Source of the DNA: Bacteroidales bacterium UBA6366
GTDB taxonomy: Bacteria; Bacteroidota; Bacteroidia; Bacteroidales; UBA932
Direction of reading: 5' to 3'
Assembly (NCBI GenBank): GCA_002438845.1
Contig: DJRG01000053.1
Coordinates: forward strand, 1 to 26,027
Length of the DNA stretch: 26,027 nucleotides
Below the pieces are notes generated by a model that searched no databases, was not told the DNA's origin, and worked only from the letters and a program-made list of their open reading frames with translations. The translations under genes and the position numbers were made by a program. This document shows, one piece after another, positions 15,963-23,546 of the stretch. The number at the start of each line of letters is the position of its first letter. Position 1 is the stretch's first letter.

Positions 15963-16616
15963 ATGAAAAAGACTCTGCTCGTGGCCTCCATTATGGCCGC
16001 CATCGCATTCTGTACGAATGCGTCAGCCCAGTCATTCCTCTCTTCAAGAGTCGGAATCATGGGTGGATTCACATCCTCATCAACCTCGATCAAAAACGTT
16101 GACAACAAATCTGTCTCATTGTACCACATTGGGCTTACGGCCGAGATTCCTCTTTTCGGGGGATTCGCCATCCAGCCTTCTGTTCTTTATCAGGTGAAAG
16201 GCTTGTCTGCTGACAAATGGGGCAGCTCGGACATTTCGGAGACCGTCGGCTCGTTCGAGACCAAGGTCGGCTATCTTGAAGTCCCTGTCCAGGTGCAGTG
16301 GGGACCGGATCTTCTGGCGTTCCGTCCTTACGTGTTCGCCGAACCTTTCATCGGCTACCGTCTTGGACAGAACACTAAGGGAGTCTTCGCCGACGGTTTG
16401 AAGGACGGCCTTAAGAAATTCGAATATGGACTTGGCCTGGGAGGTGGTCTTGAGGTTTGGAAACTTCAGCTGTCCATAAGGTATTTCTGGAATTTCGGTG
16501 ATGTCTACAATAAAGGTGGCAACCTGCTGGATTCCGCCGAGGATGCAGTGAAGGATGCGGTCAACAACGGCAACAACTTCAACGGCATCATGGCGTCCGT
16601 CGCATTCTTCTTTTAA
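15963..16616 (+). CDS. Outer membrane beta-barrel protein, porin-like family
   Basis: The 217-residue precursor has a clear signal peptide (MKKTLLVASIMAAIAFCTNASAQ, cleavage after SAQ at about residue 23). The mature part shows alternating hydrophobic strands: GIMGGFTSS, YHIGLTAEIPLFGGFAIQPSVLYQVKG, TKVGYLEVPVQVQWG, RPYVFAEPFIGYRLG, FEYGLGLGGGLEVWKLQLSIRYFWNFG. It ends in the aromatic VAFFF typical of barrel C-termini. This fits the small OMP_b-brl_2-type barrels of Bacteroidota, probably eight to ten strands. No TonB box or plug domain is visible. The function is unknown. It follows trxA closely and precedes the LOG gene by 11 bases. Confidence 0.88.
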   Translation: MKKTLLVASIMAAIAFCTNASAQSFLSSRVGIMGGFTSSSTSIKNVDNKSVSLYHIGLTAEIPLFGGFAIQPSVLYQVKGLSADKWGSSDISETVGSFETKVGYLEVPVQVQWGPDLLAFRPYVFAEPFIGYRLGQNTKGVFADGLKDGLKKFEYGLGLGGGLEVWKLQLSIRYFWNFGDVYNKGGNLLDSAEDAVKDAVNNGNNFNGIMASVAFFF

Positions 16617-16627
16617 TGGTTTGACGG

Positions 16628-17164
16628 ATGTCTGAGGAACGGAAGATTGTCATATATTGCTCTGCAAGCTACGACATCGATCAAAAGTACAACCAAGCTG
16701 CGCGGGAAGTGACCCGCGCGGCTTGTTCGCTTGGTTACACGATAGTCTCAGGCGGTGCCATCAAAGGTACTATGGGAGCGGTGGCTGACGAGGCAGCCCG
16801 TTGCGGAGGCCGTCACATCGGCGTGCTGCCACGCTTTATGGAACAGTATAAGTTCCCGGGACTGGACCAGGTCATCTGGACGGACACGATGGCTGAGCGC
16901 AAGGAAAGAATGCGTGAGGGAACCTGCGCCGCTATCGCCCTTCCCGGCGGCATAGGCACACTCGATGAGGTGATAGGGACATTGACTTTGGCGAAACTGG
17001 ACAAGTACGACGGGAAGATCCTCGCGCTGAATCTTGACGGATTCTACAATCCGTTGAAGGCTCTGCTTGACCATTATGTGGCCACCGGGATGTTGGATCA
17101 ACGTTCCCGGAATCTGATTGAGTTCCCGGACACGGTGAGCGAGCTTGTCGGACATTTGGACTAA
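16628..17164 (+). CDS. LOG family protein (cytokinin-type nucleoside monophosphate phosphoribohydrolase)
   Basis: The 178-residue cytoplasmic Rossmann-fold enzyme belongs to the LOG/TIGR00730 family, which cleaves the ribose-base bond of nucleoside 5'-monophosphates. The signature PGGIGTLDE lies at residues 106-114, preceded by the motif MAERKERM with the catalytic arginine. The N-terminal IVIYCSASYDID and IVSGGAIKGTMGAVADEA form the nucleotide-binding loops. Length is typical. In bacteria the physiological substrate is usually AMP-like or not known; a plant-hormone role should not be assumed. It starts 11 bases after the barrel gene and the prenyl synthase follows after 11 bases, so it is probably part of the same long transcript. 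Confidence 0.92.
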   Translation: MSEERKIVIYCSASYDIDQKYNQAAREVTRAACSLGYTIVSGGAIKGTMGAVADEAARCGGRHIGVLPRFMEQYKFPGLDQVIWTDTMAERKERMREGTCAAIALPGGIGTLDEVIGTLTLAKLDKYDGKILALNLDGFYNPLKALLDHYVATGMLDQRSRNLIEFPDTVSELVGHLD

Positions 17165-17175
17165 ACACGGAACGG

Positions 17176-18159
17176 ATGACTCTGGAAGAAGTAAGAATAT
17201 TCCTTGGCAAGGATTGGGAGGACACTGACGCTCTGATCAGGTCTTCTCTGGAAAGTGACATTGAGCTGTTGAACGCCACCAACACGGCTATTCTTTCCCA
17301 TAGCGGAAAGCAGCTCCGTCCGCTGATCTCCTTGCTTGTCGCCAGGGCTTGTTCTGGAGGGGTGGCCAATGCGGACAGCATTCACTACGCCGCCGCGTCG
17401 GAACTGCTTCACAACGCCACTCTGCTTCACGACGATGTGGCCGACAGCAGTTCGGAAAGGCGGGGCTGTCCGACGGTGATGTCATTACTTGGCGGCGCGG
17501 CGTCCGTGCTGATCGGGGACTATTGGCTTGTCAGAGCCATGGAAAACATACTCGCGTCATCGGCCCACGGAAACGAGGTGATCAGAATCTTTTCAAGGAC
17601 TTTGAGCCATCTGGCTGAAGGCGAGATGCTTCAGCTTCAGAAAGCCACAAGCGGGGACACTGACGAGAAAGACTACCTCAGGATAATCTACAGCAAGACG
17701 GCCTCCTTGTTTGAATCCTCGGCGGTTTCGGCTGCGATTTCCGTCAACGCCGATGAAACGTGGGTCGAGGCGGTGAGAAATTATGCCGTGAGTCTGGGGA
17801 TCGCTTTCCAGATCAAGGATGACATATTCGATTACTCTGACGGTCAGGACATCGGCAAGCCGGTAGGCATCGATTTGGAGGAGCAGAAGATCACGTTGCC
17901 GCTGTTGGGGGCGCTTAAGTCAGTGAGCGCGGAAGACGAGGCGGCGATAAGGAAAAAAGTGACCGAAATCAACGGACATCCAGAATATAAGGAGGAAATC
18001 AGGCACTTCGTGCGGGACAGGAAAGGTGTTGAATATGCCGTCTCAGTCCTTGATGAATATGTCCTCAAGGCAAAGGATGCCCTTTCGGTCCTGCCGGATT
18101 CCAAGGAAAAGGAATATCTTATAAGGATCGCAGGATTCACCGCTTACAGGAACAACTGA
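17176..18159 (+). CDS. Polyprenyl diphosphate synthase (long-chain trans type)
   Basis: The 327-residue enzyme condenses isopentenyl diphosphate onto an allylic diphosphate to make the polyprenyl chain used for menaquinone or a related lipid. The first aspartate-rich motif is LLHDDVADSSSERRG with D86, D87 and D90. The second is FQIKDDIFDYSD with D215, D216 and D219. The N-terminal GKQLRPLISLLVARA is the substrate-binding GKxxRP motif. Unlike octaprenyl synthase, no residue that fixes chain length can be read with certainty, so I leave it unspecified. The stop overlaps the holB start (TGATG), which suggests coupling. Cytoplasmic, perhaps membrane-associated. Confidence 0.94.
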   Translation: MTLEEVRIFLGKDWEDTDALIRSSLESDIELLNATNTAILSHSGKQLRPLISLLVARACSGGVANADSIHYAAASELLHNATLLHDDVADSSSERRGCPTVMSLLGGAASVLIGDYWLVRAMENILASSAHGNEVIRIFSRTLSHLAEGEMLQLQKATSGDTDEKDYLRIIYSKTASLFESSAVSAAISVNADETWVEAVRNYAVSLGIAFQIKDDIFDYSDGQDIGKPVGIDLEEQKITLPLLGALKSVSAEDEAAIRKKVTEINGHPEYKEEIRHFVRDRKGVEYAVSVLDEYVLKAKDALSVLPDSKEKEYLIRIAGFTAYRNN

Positions 18160-19253
18160 TGAGGCTGGATGAGATCATAGGTAACCACGATGCCGTCAAG
18201 GCGTTGAAGGGGATGGCTGGAAGCGGGCGTATCCCTCATGCCATGATGCTCTACGAGAACGACGGCTGCGGTGCGATGGCTCTTGTGCTGGCGTTTTTGA
18301 GCCAGGTTCTGGGCGATGAACATAAGGTTTCCAATCTCATACATCCGGACGTGCATTACGTTTACCCGGTGGCGAACGGCTCGAAGGTCAACGAGAAGGT
18401 GGAGAACCTCAGGGCGGAGTTGTTCCTTGAATATTGGCGTTCGCTGATGACTTCGAATCCCTATGCCTTGGAGAGCGAGGTCAGCTCCGCTTTCGGAATC
18501 GAGGGCAAACAGTCCGGAATCAATAACGCCGAGGCTAAGGAGATTCTTGAGACCGTGTGGCTTACCTCAGTCGAGGGGGGCTGGAAGGCTGTCGTGGTCT
18601 ATCTACCTGAGAAGATGAACGCCGCTTCCGCCAACAGGCTTCTCAAGGCGATTGAGGAACCGCCGGAGAAAACCTTGTTCATAATGATCACCCACGCTCC
18701 GGATAAGGTCATGCAGACAATCTCGTCGAGATGTCAGGCGATAAGGGTGCTGCCATATTCAAAGAATGAGATTGTGGAGATCCTGACGTCCCGTTTCGGT
18801 AAGAGTGCCGACGAGGCTTCGCAGGCGGCTTTGGTCGCGGGTGGCAGTGTCGGGGTCGCGCTGCGCTATCTCTCCGGCAGAGAGGATTATATGCGCCAGA
18901 TGGAGATATTCAAAGGTCTGACGGACGCCCTTGCCTCAAAGGATCTTTCCGCCGCATTGGCCTGGGGGGATGCGATGGCTGCGCTGCCGTCGCGTGAAAA
19001 CCAGAAAGCTTTTTGTAAATTTGCGGGCGAAAGTCTTCGCAAAGTGTTTCTGATTCAGCAGAACATGCCTCAGATCGCCGGGATTTCGCAGGAGGAGAAC
19101 GAGTTCTTCGTCCGGTTGGCCTCGCGTTGCCGGAAGAGTTTTCCGAGGATGGCGGTTTCCTGTTTAGACAGGGCGCTGATGCTGATTGACCGTAACGTGA
19201 ACCAGAAGATTCTTTTCACCGACCTTGTTGGACGGTTGTATTTGAGTTTCTGA
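18159..19253 (+). CDS. holB: DNA polymerase III clamp-loader subunit delta prime
   Basis: The 364-residue protein begins MRLDEIIGNHDAVKALKGMAGSGRIPHAMMLYEN, the usual AAA+ start of delta prime. The Walker A region is degenerate (NDGCGAM, no Lys), consistent with a non-ATPase clamp-loader subunit, and the sensor 1 and arginine-finger region is seen in PEKMNAASANRLLKAIEEPPEKTLFIMITHAPDKVMQTISSRCQAI. The arginine in SSRC is the conserved finger. The C-terminal third is the all-helical collar. It has no tau/gamma-like length. The next gene is the PSP1/RicT-like protein, an arrangement I recall in Bacteroidales. The ATG shares one base with the prenyl synthase stop. Confidence 0.9.
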   Translation: MRLDEIIGNHDAVKALKGMAGSGRIPHAMMLYENDGCGAMALVLAFLSQVLGDEHKVSNLIHPDVHYVYPVANGSKVNEKVENLRAELFLEYWRSLMTSNPYALESEVSSAFGIEGKQSGINNAEAKEILETVWLTSVEGGWKAVVVYLPEKMNAASANRLLKAIEEPPEKTLFIMITHAPDKVMQTISSRCQAIRVLPYSKNEIVEILTSRFGKSADEASQAALVAGGSVGVALRYLSGREDYMRQMEIFKGLTDALASKDLSAALAWGDAMAALPSRENQKAFCKFAGESLRKVFLIQQNMPQIAGISQEENEFFVRLASRCRKSFPRMAVSCLDRALMLIDRNVNQKILFTDLVGRLYLSF

Positions 19254-19265
19254 CAATAATAATGA

Positions 19266-20651
19266 ATGAATATGGAAAATATTGATAATGAAACAATAAA
19301 GTTTGACTGCAACCGAGGGTGCACGATATCTCAGAATCAGGATACCGGAGAATATGACTGCAATTACCGTCAAGGCTGCTGTAAGCTGAAGGACTACGAT
19401 TGGCTTCACGGCATCCGGCAGGAACAGTACAAGGATCTTTTCGAGGTGCGCTTCAAGAACACCCGGAAGGGAATTTATGTGAATGCGTCCGGCCAGGGGG
19501 TAAAGACCGGCGATCTTGTCATCGTGGAGGCCACGAACGGTCATGACCTAGGAATCGTCACGCTCGAGGGTCCGATTGTCGGACGTCAGATGAAGTGCAA
19601 GGGCATCGATCCCGAGACGACTCCGTTGAAGAAGATTTACCGCAAGGCAAAGCCTTTCGACATCGCCAAGTGGCAGGAGGCCATAGCCCGTGAGCAGGAC
19701 ACTATGATCCAGGCGCGCAGGATCGCCGCCGAACTCGGACTTGACATGAAGATCGGAGACGTTGAGTTCCAGGGGGATGGCACCAAGGCGATTTTCTACT
19801 ACATCGCCGATGGTCGTGTGGATTTCCGCCAGCTGATCAAGGTCTACGCTGAGGAGTTCCGGATCAGGATCGAGATGAAGCAGATCGGTGCCCGCCAGGA
19901 GGCTGGTCTGATCGGTGGCCTCGGAGTCTGCGGACGTGAGTTGTGCTGTGCCAACTTCATAACCAATTTCCAGTCCATATCCACTTCCGCCGCCCGCACT
20001 CAGGATCTGTCCTTGAATCCGCAGAAGCTGGCTGGACAGTGTGGTAAGCTGAAATGCTGCCTGAACTACGAGGTGGCGAACTATCTGGATGCCCAGTCCC
20101 GCATCCCGAAGGTCTCCGAGCCGCTTGAGTTTGAGGATGGCCTTGCCTATCTGGCCAAGACGGACATCCTGCAGGAGATAATGTACTTCACCTACGAGAA
20201 GGGTTCTCTTTCCAACCTCTACCCAGTGGCCGCTTCGAAGGTGGCGCAGATCATCATGATGAACCGCAACGGCCAGAAGCCTGAGTCCTTGAGGACGGAA
20301 CCGGAACCGACCGGCCCTCAGTTCGTCTCAGCGGTAGGTGACGACAGCATCACACGCTTCGACAAACCGAAGAAGAGCAAGAACAAGAACCGTGGCAAGA
20401 ACAAGGCGAAGCCTAACGCTGGTGCCGCATCTGGAACCGCTTCGGCCGAGGCTCAGGCTAAGCCGGGATCTGACGGCGCCCCGGCCGCCTCAAGGCCGGA
20501 AGGCTCTAATTTCAGGAACCGTGGCCCGCGCGGAAATAGTAACGGCCGTCCTCAGCGTCAGCGCGGAGATGGACCACGTGGAGACAACCAACGTGGAGGC
20601 GCCCCACGTGCGGACATGAAACCTGAGCCGAAACCAAAGGCCGATGCGTAG
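19266..20651 (+). CDS. PSP1-domain protein, RicT (YaaT)-like, with RG-rich tail
   Basis: The 461-residue protein has an N-terminal cysteine-rich segment (CNRGC, then DCNYRQGCC), then the PSP1 domain around residues 55-300, with VRFKNTRKGIYVN, GDLVIVEATNGHDLGIV, the conserved IGGLGVCGRELCC and GQCGKLKCCLNYE. These cysteine groups match the iron-sulfur-binding positions of RicT in the RicA-RicF-RicT complex of Bacillus, which aids RNA maturation. RicA and RicF are not encoded here. From about residue 340 the protein becomes a low-complexity tail, first lysine and asparagine-rich (KSKNKNRGKNKAK), then alanine and proline-rich, then arginine-glycine-rich (RNRGPRGN and RGDGPRGDNQRGG), which may bind RNA. 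ATG choice: 19266; a second in-frame ATG follows at 19272. Confidence 0.92.
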   Translation: MNMENIDNETIKFDCNRGCTISQNQDTGEYDCNYRQGCCKLKDYDWLHGIRQEQYKDLFEVRFKNTRKGIYVNASGQGVKTGDLVIVEATNGHDLGIVTLEGPIVGRQMKCKGIDPETTPLKKIYRKAKPFDIAKWQEAIAREQDTMIQARRIAAELGLDMKIGDVEFQGDGTKAIFYYIADGRVDFRQLIKVYAEEFRIRIEMKQIGARQEAGLIGGLGVCGRELCCANFITNFQSISTSAARTQDLSLNPQKLAGQCGKLKCCLNYEVANYLDAQSRIPKVSEPLEFEDGLAYLAKTDILQEIMYFTYEKGSLSNLYPVAASKVAQIIMMNRNGQKPESLRTEPEPTGPQFVSAVGDDSITRFDKPKKSKNKNRGKNKAKPNAGAASGTASAEAQAKPGSDGAPAASRPEGSNFRNRGPRGNSNGRPQRQRGDGPRGDNQRGGAPRADMKPEPKPKADA

Positions 20652-21102
20652 CCTTATCCCGGCGCTCGTTCTGTCGCTGGCTGTGGCTTCATGCTCACGG
20701 CCTGTTTCCTACGAGCCGTTTGTCATCAGAGAGGATGCTGAATATGGTGACACTTACATATTCAATCTTGATCTGTCGGATTCGACTGTAGCTTACGGAT
20801 TGGATTTCTACACAAGGTTGGAGCGCCCGGCTTTCGGAGAGTTTCCGTCGGACAGTGTCTCTCTGGACCTGCGTTGGATCTCACCATCGGATTCAGTGAT
20901 CATTTCCGACACGACCTTCATCCGTGTCGAGCGTCCTGTGGATTCATCGTACTATAACAAGGACTATCTGTCAGCCTACAAGGAATACTTGGATTTGCCG
21001 GAGCGTGGCCTGTGGCGGCTGAAGGCCAGGGTGTTGAACGATTCCGAGTCAATCCGGGGTCTGGGTGTGATCTTCACAAGAAAGGAAAATGGGACACGAT
21101 AA
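20644..21102 (+). CDS. GldH-like gliding-motility family lipoprotein (tentative)
   Basis: The 152-residue precursor has a lipoprotein signal peptide (MRSLIPALVLSLAVASC, C17), so it should be acylated by the Lgt encoded in this window and by Lnt or an analogue. The mature part is a small beta-rich domain (YGDTYIFNLDLSDS, YGLDFYTRLER, SVSLDLRWISP) ending in GLWRLKARVLNDSESIRGLGVIF, a pattern I associate with GldH from gliding Bacteroidota, and it occupies the usual slot after holB and PSP1. The identification rests on this pattern and position; I cannot run a search. It overlaps the PSP1 gene by eight bases and trmB by 14, so translation is coupled. Non-gliding Bacteroidales keep such homologues, so motility is not implied. 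Confidence 0.65.
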   Translation: MRSLIPALVLSLAVASCSRPVSYEPFVIREDAEYGDTYIFNLDLSDSTVAYGLDFYTRLERPAFGEFPSDSVSLDLRWISPSDSVIISDTTFIRVERPVDSSYYNKDYLSAYKEYLDLPERGLWRLKARVLNDSESIRGLGVIFTRKENGTR

Positions 21103-21925
21103 ACTTAGAAAATTCGCGGAGAACGAGACTTTCTCCTGTCTTCTTCAGCCGGAGGCGGCTACGGTGCTTGACAAGTCTGAGGCGGGTAACAGTCTGAAAC
21201 TCAAGGATCACCCGATCAGGGGGCATTGGAACGAGAGGATGTTTGCTGCCGAGCAGCCTATAGTGCTTGAGCTCGGTTGCGGAAAGGGGGAGTACACCAT
21301 TGATCTTTCCCGCAGGGAGCCGTCGCTCAACTACATAGGGGTTGACATCAAGGGGGCGCGCCTTTGGAAGGGTGCGAAGTTCGCCACGGAGAACAATCTT
21401 CCGAACGTTGCGTTCCTTCGCACCAGAATTGAGTTCATCGATGCATTCTTCGCTCCGGAGGAGGTTTCTGAGATATGGCTGACCTTCTCAGACCCCCAGA
21501 TGAAAAGCGAGAACTGCCGCCTGACGAGTCCGCTGTTTCTGGAGCGCTACCGCAAGTTCCTGAAAAAGGGTGGGATAGTCCACCTCAAGACGGACAGCCG
21601 CTTTCTTTATGAATATTCCCGCGCGGTGGCCGAGCAGAACGGCCTGACGATTCTGGCAAGTACCAACGACCTTTACGGAACCGGCCGGACTGATCTCTCG
21701 GATTGCGCCTTGCGCTCTGTCGCCGGAGAGTCAGCGGTCGAGGCCTTGTTCGAGGTACAGACCTTCTACGAAAAGATGTTTTCGGCCCAAGGCTACAAGA
21801 TCACATACCTGAGCTTCGTGATCGACCACGAAGGCCCGTTCATTTACCCCGATTTCGATTCCGACTACTGGCGCTCCGTCGAAGGCCCCCGCCACTTCAC
21901 CCATCAGCCGGAGAAACAACATTGA
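21089..21925 (+). CDS. trmB: tRNA (guanine-N7-)-methyltransferase
   Basis: The 278-residue enzyme makes 7-methylguanosine at position 46 of the tRNA variable loop with SAM. Motif I is VLELGCGKGEY with E61, G63 and G65. The next strand is YIGVDIKGARLWKGAK. The catalytic-loop motif is IWLTFSDPQMKSENCRLTSP, in which DPQ replaces the more common DPW/DPH and the lysine is retained. The C-terminal TFYEKMFSAQGYKITYLSFVI is also family-like. It is a little longer than many bacterial TrmB (about 240), with an extended N-terminus. It overlaps the GldH-like gene by 14 bases and faces the U32 gene on the other strand, with a REP-like hairpin between. Confidence 0.95.
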   Translation: MGHDKLRKFAENETFSCLLQPEAATVLDKSEAGNSLKLKDHPIRGHWNERMFAAEQPIVLELGCGKGEYTIDLSRREPSLNYIGVDIKGARLWKGAKFATENNLPNVAFLRTRIEFIDAFFAPEEVSEIWLTFSDPQMKSENCRLTSPLFLERYRKFLKKGGIVHLKTDSRFLYEYSRAVAEQNGLTILASTNDLYGTGRTDLSDCALRSVAGESAVEALFEVQTFYEKMFSAQGYKITYLSFVIDHEGPFIYPDFDSDYWRSVEGPRHFTHQPEKQH

Positions 21926-21926
21926 T

Positions 21927-21953
21927 CGGTCGCTGAGCATATCGAAGCGACCG
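21927..21953. repeat. REP-like variable-stem palindrome between convergent genes
   Basis: CGGTCGCT (21927-21934) pairs perfectly with AGCGACCG (21946-21953) around an 11-base interior, GAGCATATCGA. It has the same architecture and interior length as the palindromes inside malQ (23765-23850), which have GAGCCTGCCGA there. It lies two bases after the trmB stop and 14 before the U32 stop, so it could act as a bidirectional terminator. Confidence 0.7.
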
Positions 21954-21966
21954 TGCGGCACGGAAT

Positions 21967-23235
21967 TCAGATTTCTCGCCAGATGTAAACCTTGTCGCCC
22001 CGGCGGATCTTCTTGCCGCCTGGTGTGCGGATGTCGTCCGGGAATATTACCGGAATGGAGCAAAGGGCACCTTTCGCTGCCTTCTCGGTCGGCTTTAGGT
22101 CAACACGGATCTCGCTGACATTATGTTCGATGACTCCGGTGGTCTCACCGATGATCAGGATGTCATCGCCTTTGCGCAAAGCCTCGGACTCCACCAGGAC
22201 CTCGGCCACAGAGATCCTGTCGAACCAGTTCGTGATCTTTCCGCAGTAGATTTTCTTGCGGGTGGCGTGGCTGCCATAGACATCGCTCCATTCCCCGAGT
22301 CTCGCCCCTTGATAGTAACCGTCCCAAAAACCTCTGTTAAAGACTTCGGACAGTTCTTCTTTCAGTGCTGCCGCCAACTCCGGCGTGTAGCGTCCCTCAC
22401 AGACGGCGTCCGCCGCACGTCGGTAGCACTCCGCTGTCTTTTTGACATATTCAGCGCTCCTTGCCCGCCCCTCGATCTTGAAGACCTTCACTCCGGCGTC
22501 GATGATCTTGTCCATGAACTCGATGGTACACAGATCCTTGGGTGACATGATGTACTTGTTGTCAATGTTCAGTTTCGTGCCCGTCTCAAGATCAGTGACC
22601 TCGTACCCCCGGCGGCAAAGCTGGTAGCATGCCCCCCGGTTCGCTGACGCCCCGTAGGTCTGGAGGCTGAGGTAGCACTTTCCGGAAACCGCCATGCAGA
22701 GGGCACCGTGGGCGAACATCTCGATCCGCACCAGATTCCCGGACGGCCCCTTGATCTCTTCCCGCACGATGGCTTCATGAATATCCTTGACCTGACGCAG
22801 GTTCAGTTCCCTTGCCAGCACGATCACGTCCGCGAACTGAGAGTAGAACCGCAGAGCCTCGACATTCGACACGTTGAGCTGCGTGGAGATGTGCACTTCC
22901 AGCCCGATTTGACGACAGTATGTTATCGCCGCCATGTCCGAGGCGATGATTGCGTTCACCCCCGCCGCCTTGGCCGCCTCCAGGGCCTCCCGCATAGGAG
23001 CGAGATCCTCTCCGTAAAGGACAATATTCAGAGTCATGTAGGTCTTCACTCCATATTCCCGGCAGATCTCCACAATCTTCGGCAGGTCATCCGACGTGAA
23101 GTTGTTCGCCGAGTGCGAGCGCATGTTGAGGTTTCCCACCCCGAAATAGACGGAGTCCGCTCTACCCTGTATCGCTGCGTGCAGGCATTCGAAATTGCCC
23201 GCCGGAGCCATTATCTCAAGTTCCTTCTTGTCCAT
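21967..23235 (-). CDS. U32 peptidase-like protein, TrhP/YegQ-type tRNA hydroxylation factor
   Basis: The 422-residue protein belongs to the U32 family, whose studied members mostly act in RNA hydroxylation (TrhP for tRNA uridine-34, RlhA for 23S rRNA) rather than as classical proteases. It starts with LEIMAPAGNFECLHAAIQGRADSVYFG. Four conserved cysteines that could hold an iron-sulfur cluster are C180 and C187 in GALCMAVSGKC, and C203 and C207 in NRGACYQLCRR. The family motif VFKIEGRARSAEYV follows, and the C-terminus is a small barrel (PGGKKIRRGDKVYIW). Length matches the shorter TrhP type (about 420-450). A good promoter precedes it and the leader is only about 15 bases. TrhP versus another U32 subgroup cannot be settled here. 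Confidence 0.88.
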   Translation of the reverse strand: MDKKELEIMAPAGNFECLHAAIQGRADSVYFGVGNLNMRSHSANNFTSDDLPKIVEICREYGVKTYMTLNIVLYGEDLAPMREALEAAKAAGVNAIIASDMAAITYCRQIGLEVHISTQLNVSNVEALRFYSQFADVIVLARELNLRQVKDIHEAIVREEIKGPSGNLVRIEMFAHGALCMAVSGKCYLSLQTYGASANRGACYQLCRRGYEVTDLETGTKLNIDNKYIMSPKDLCTIEFMDKIIDAGVKVFKIEGRARSAEYVKKTAECYRRAADAVCEGRYTPELAAALKEELSEVFNRGFWDGYYQGARLGEWSDVYGSHATRKKIYCGKITNWFDRISVAEVLVESEALRKGDDILIIGETTGVIEHNVSEIRVDLKPTEKAAKGALCSIPVIFPDDIRTPGGKKIRRGDKVYIWREI

Positions 23236-23255
23236 TGTCTCTGAATATTATCCCT

Positions 23256-23287
23256 CAAAATTAATCCATAAAATCGCCAATCACAAA
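23256..23287 (-). promoter_or_regulatory. Consensus Bacteroidota promoter for the U32 gene
   Basis: On the minus strand TTTG (23287-23284) is followed after 20 bases by TAATTTTG (23263-23256). Both boxes and the spacing match the Bacteroidota consensus TTTG-N19-21-TAnnTTTG. Transcription would start near 23250, about 15 bases before the ATG at 23235. Confidence 0.7.
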
Positions 23288-23319
23288 TTTCCGGTCTGCT
23301 TTATTCTCAAAACCGTATT

Positions 23320-23485
23320 TAAGTAACCTTCAAAAAATAACCTGCATCACCTTAAGGAATCTTTTCGGTCTATATCTCTTTTCTCATCAGTCATGTGCCA
23401 CCGGCACACTCCTTCTTCGAAAATAGATCTATCCTCGAAAATATTCTCTTAATCTGAAGCAACTTATTTTTTTCATGTTACTAAA
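23320..23485 (-). repeat. Palindromic MITE-like repeat, copy B (inverted)
   Basis: This is the inverted partner of 8644-8809. The three differences are at 23332 (to 8797), 23403 (to 8726) and 23458 (to 8671). The core unit is 23322-23481 with TA on both sides. At 23403 the difference turns a T-G wobble of copy A's central stem into a C-G pair, so the hairpin is kept. The right end lies at the edge of the likely malQ promoter. An ATG inside the repeat (23475) is in frame with malQ but is not the likely start. Confidence 0.85.
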
Positions 23486-23508
23486 TTCAGATATTTTCGC
23501 TAATATTG
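23478..23508 (+). promoter_or_regulatory. Possible malQ promoter at the edge of repeat B
   Basis: TAATATTG (23501-23508) is one base off the TAnnTTTG consensus, and a TTA (23478-23480) lies 20 bases upstream, close to a -33 TTG. That upstream part is inside the end of repeat B. The predicted leader to the ATG at 23547 is about 34 bases. This is a weak match. Confidence 0.35.
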
Positions 23509-23546
23509 CAGATTACGAGCGGACAAATTCCGCCGATGAAGACAAT

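Noticed and set aside
18159..19253. Loss of the Walker A lysine in holB as a sign of a pseudogene
   Set aside because: Delta prime subunits commonly have a degenerate, non-hydrolysing nucleotide site, and the rest of the protein is intact.
8820..23235. The interval between inverted repeats as a composite transposon or genomic island
   Set aside because: It contains core genes (trxA, holB, trmB) and no transposase or integrase, so independent insertions of a small element are more likely.
23475..23546. MalQ start at the ATG at 23475
   Set aside because: That ATG lies inside the repeat, the extra 24 residues do not resemble the family, and a promoter-like box lies downstream of it.
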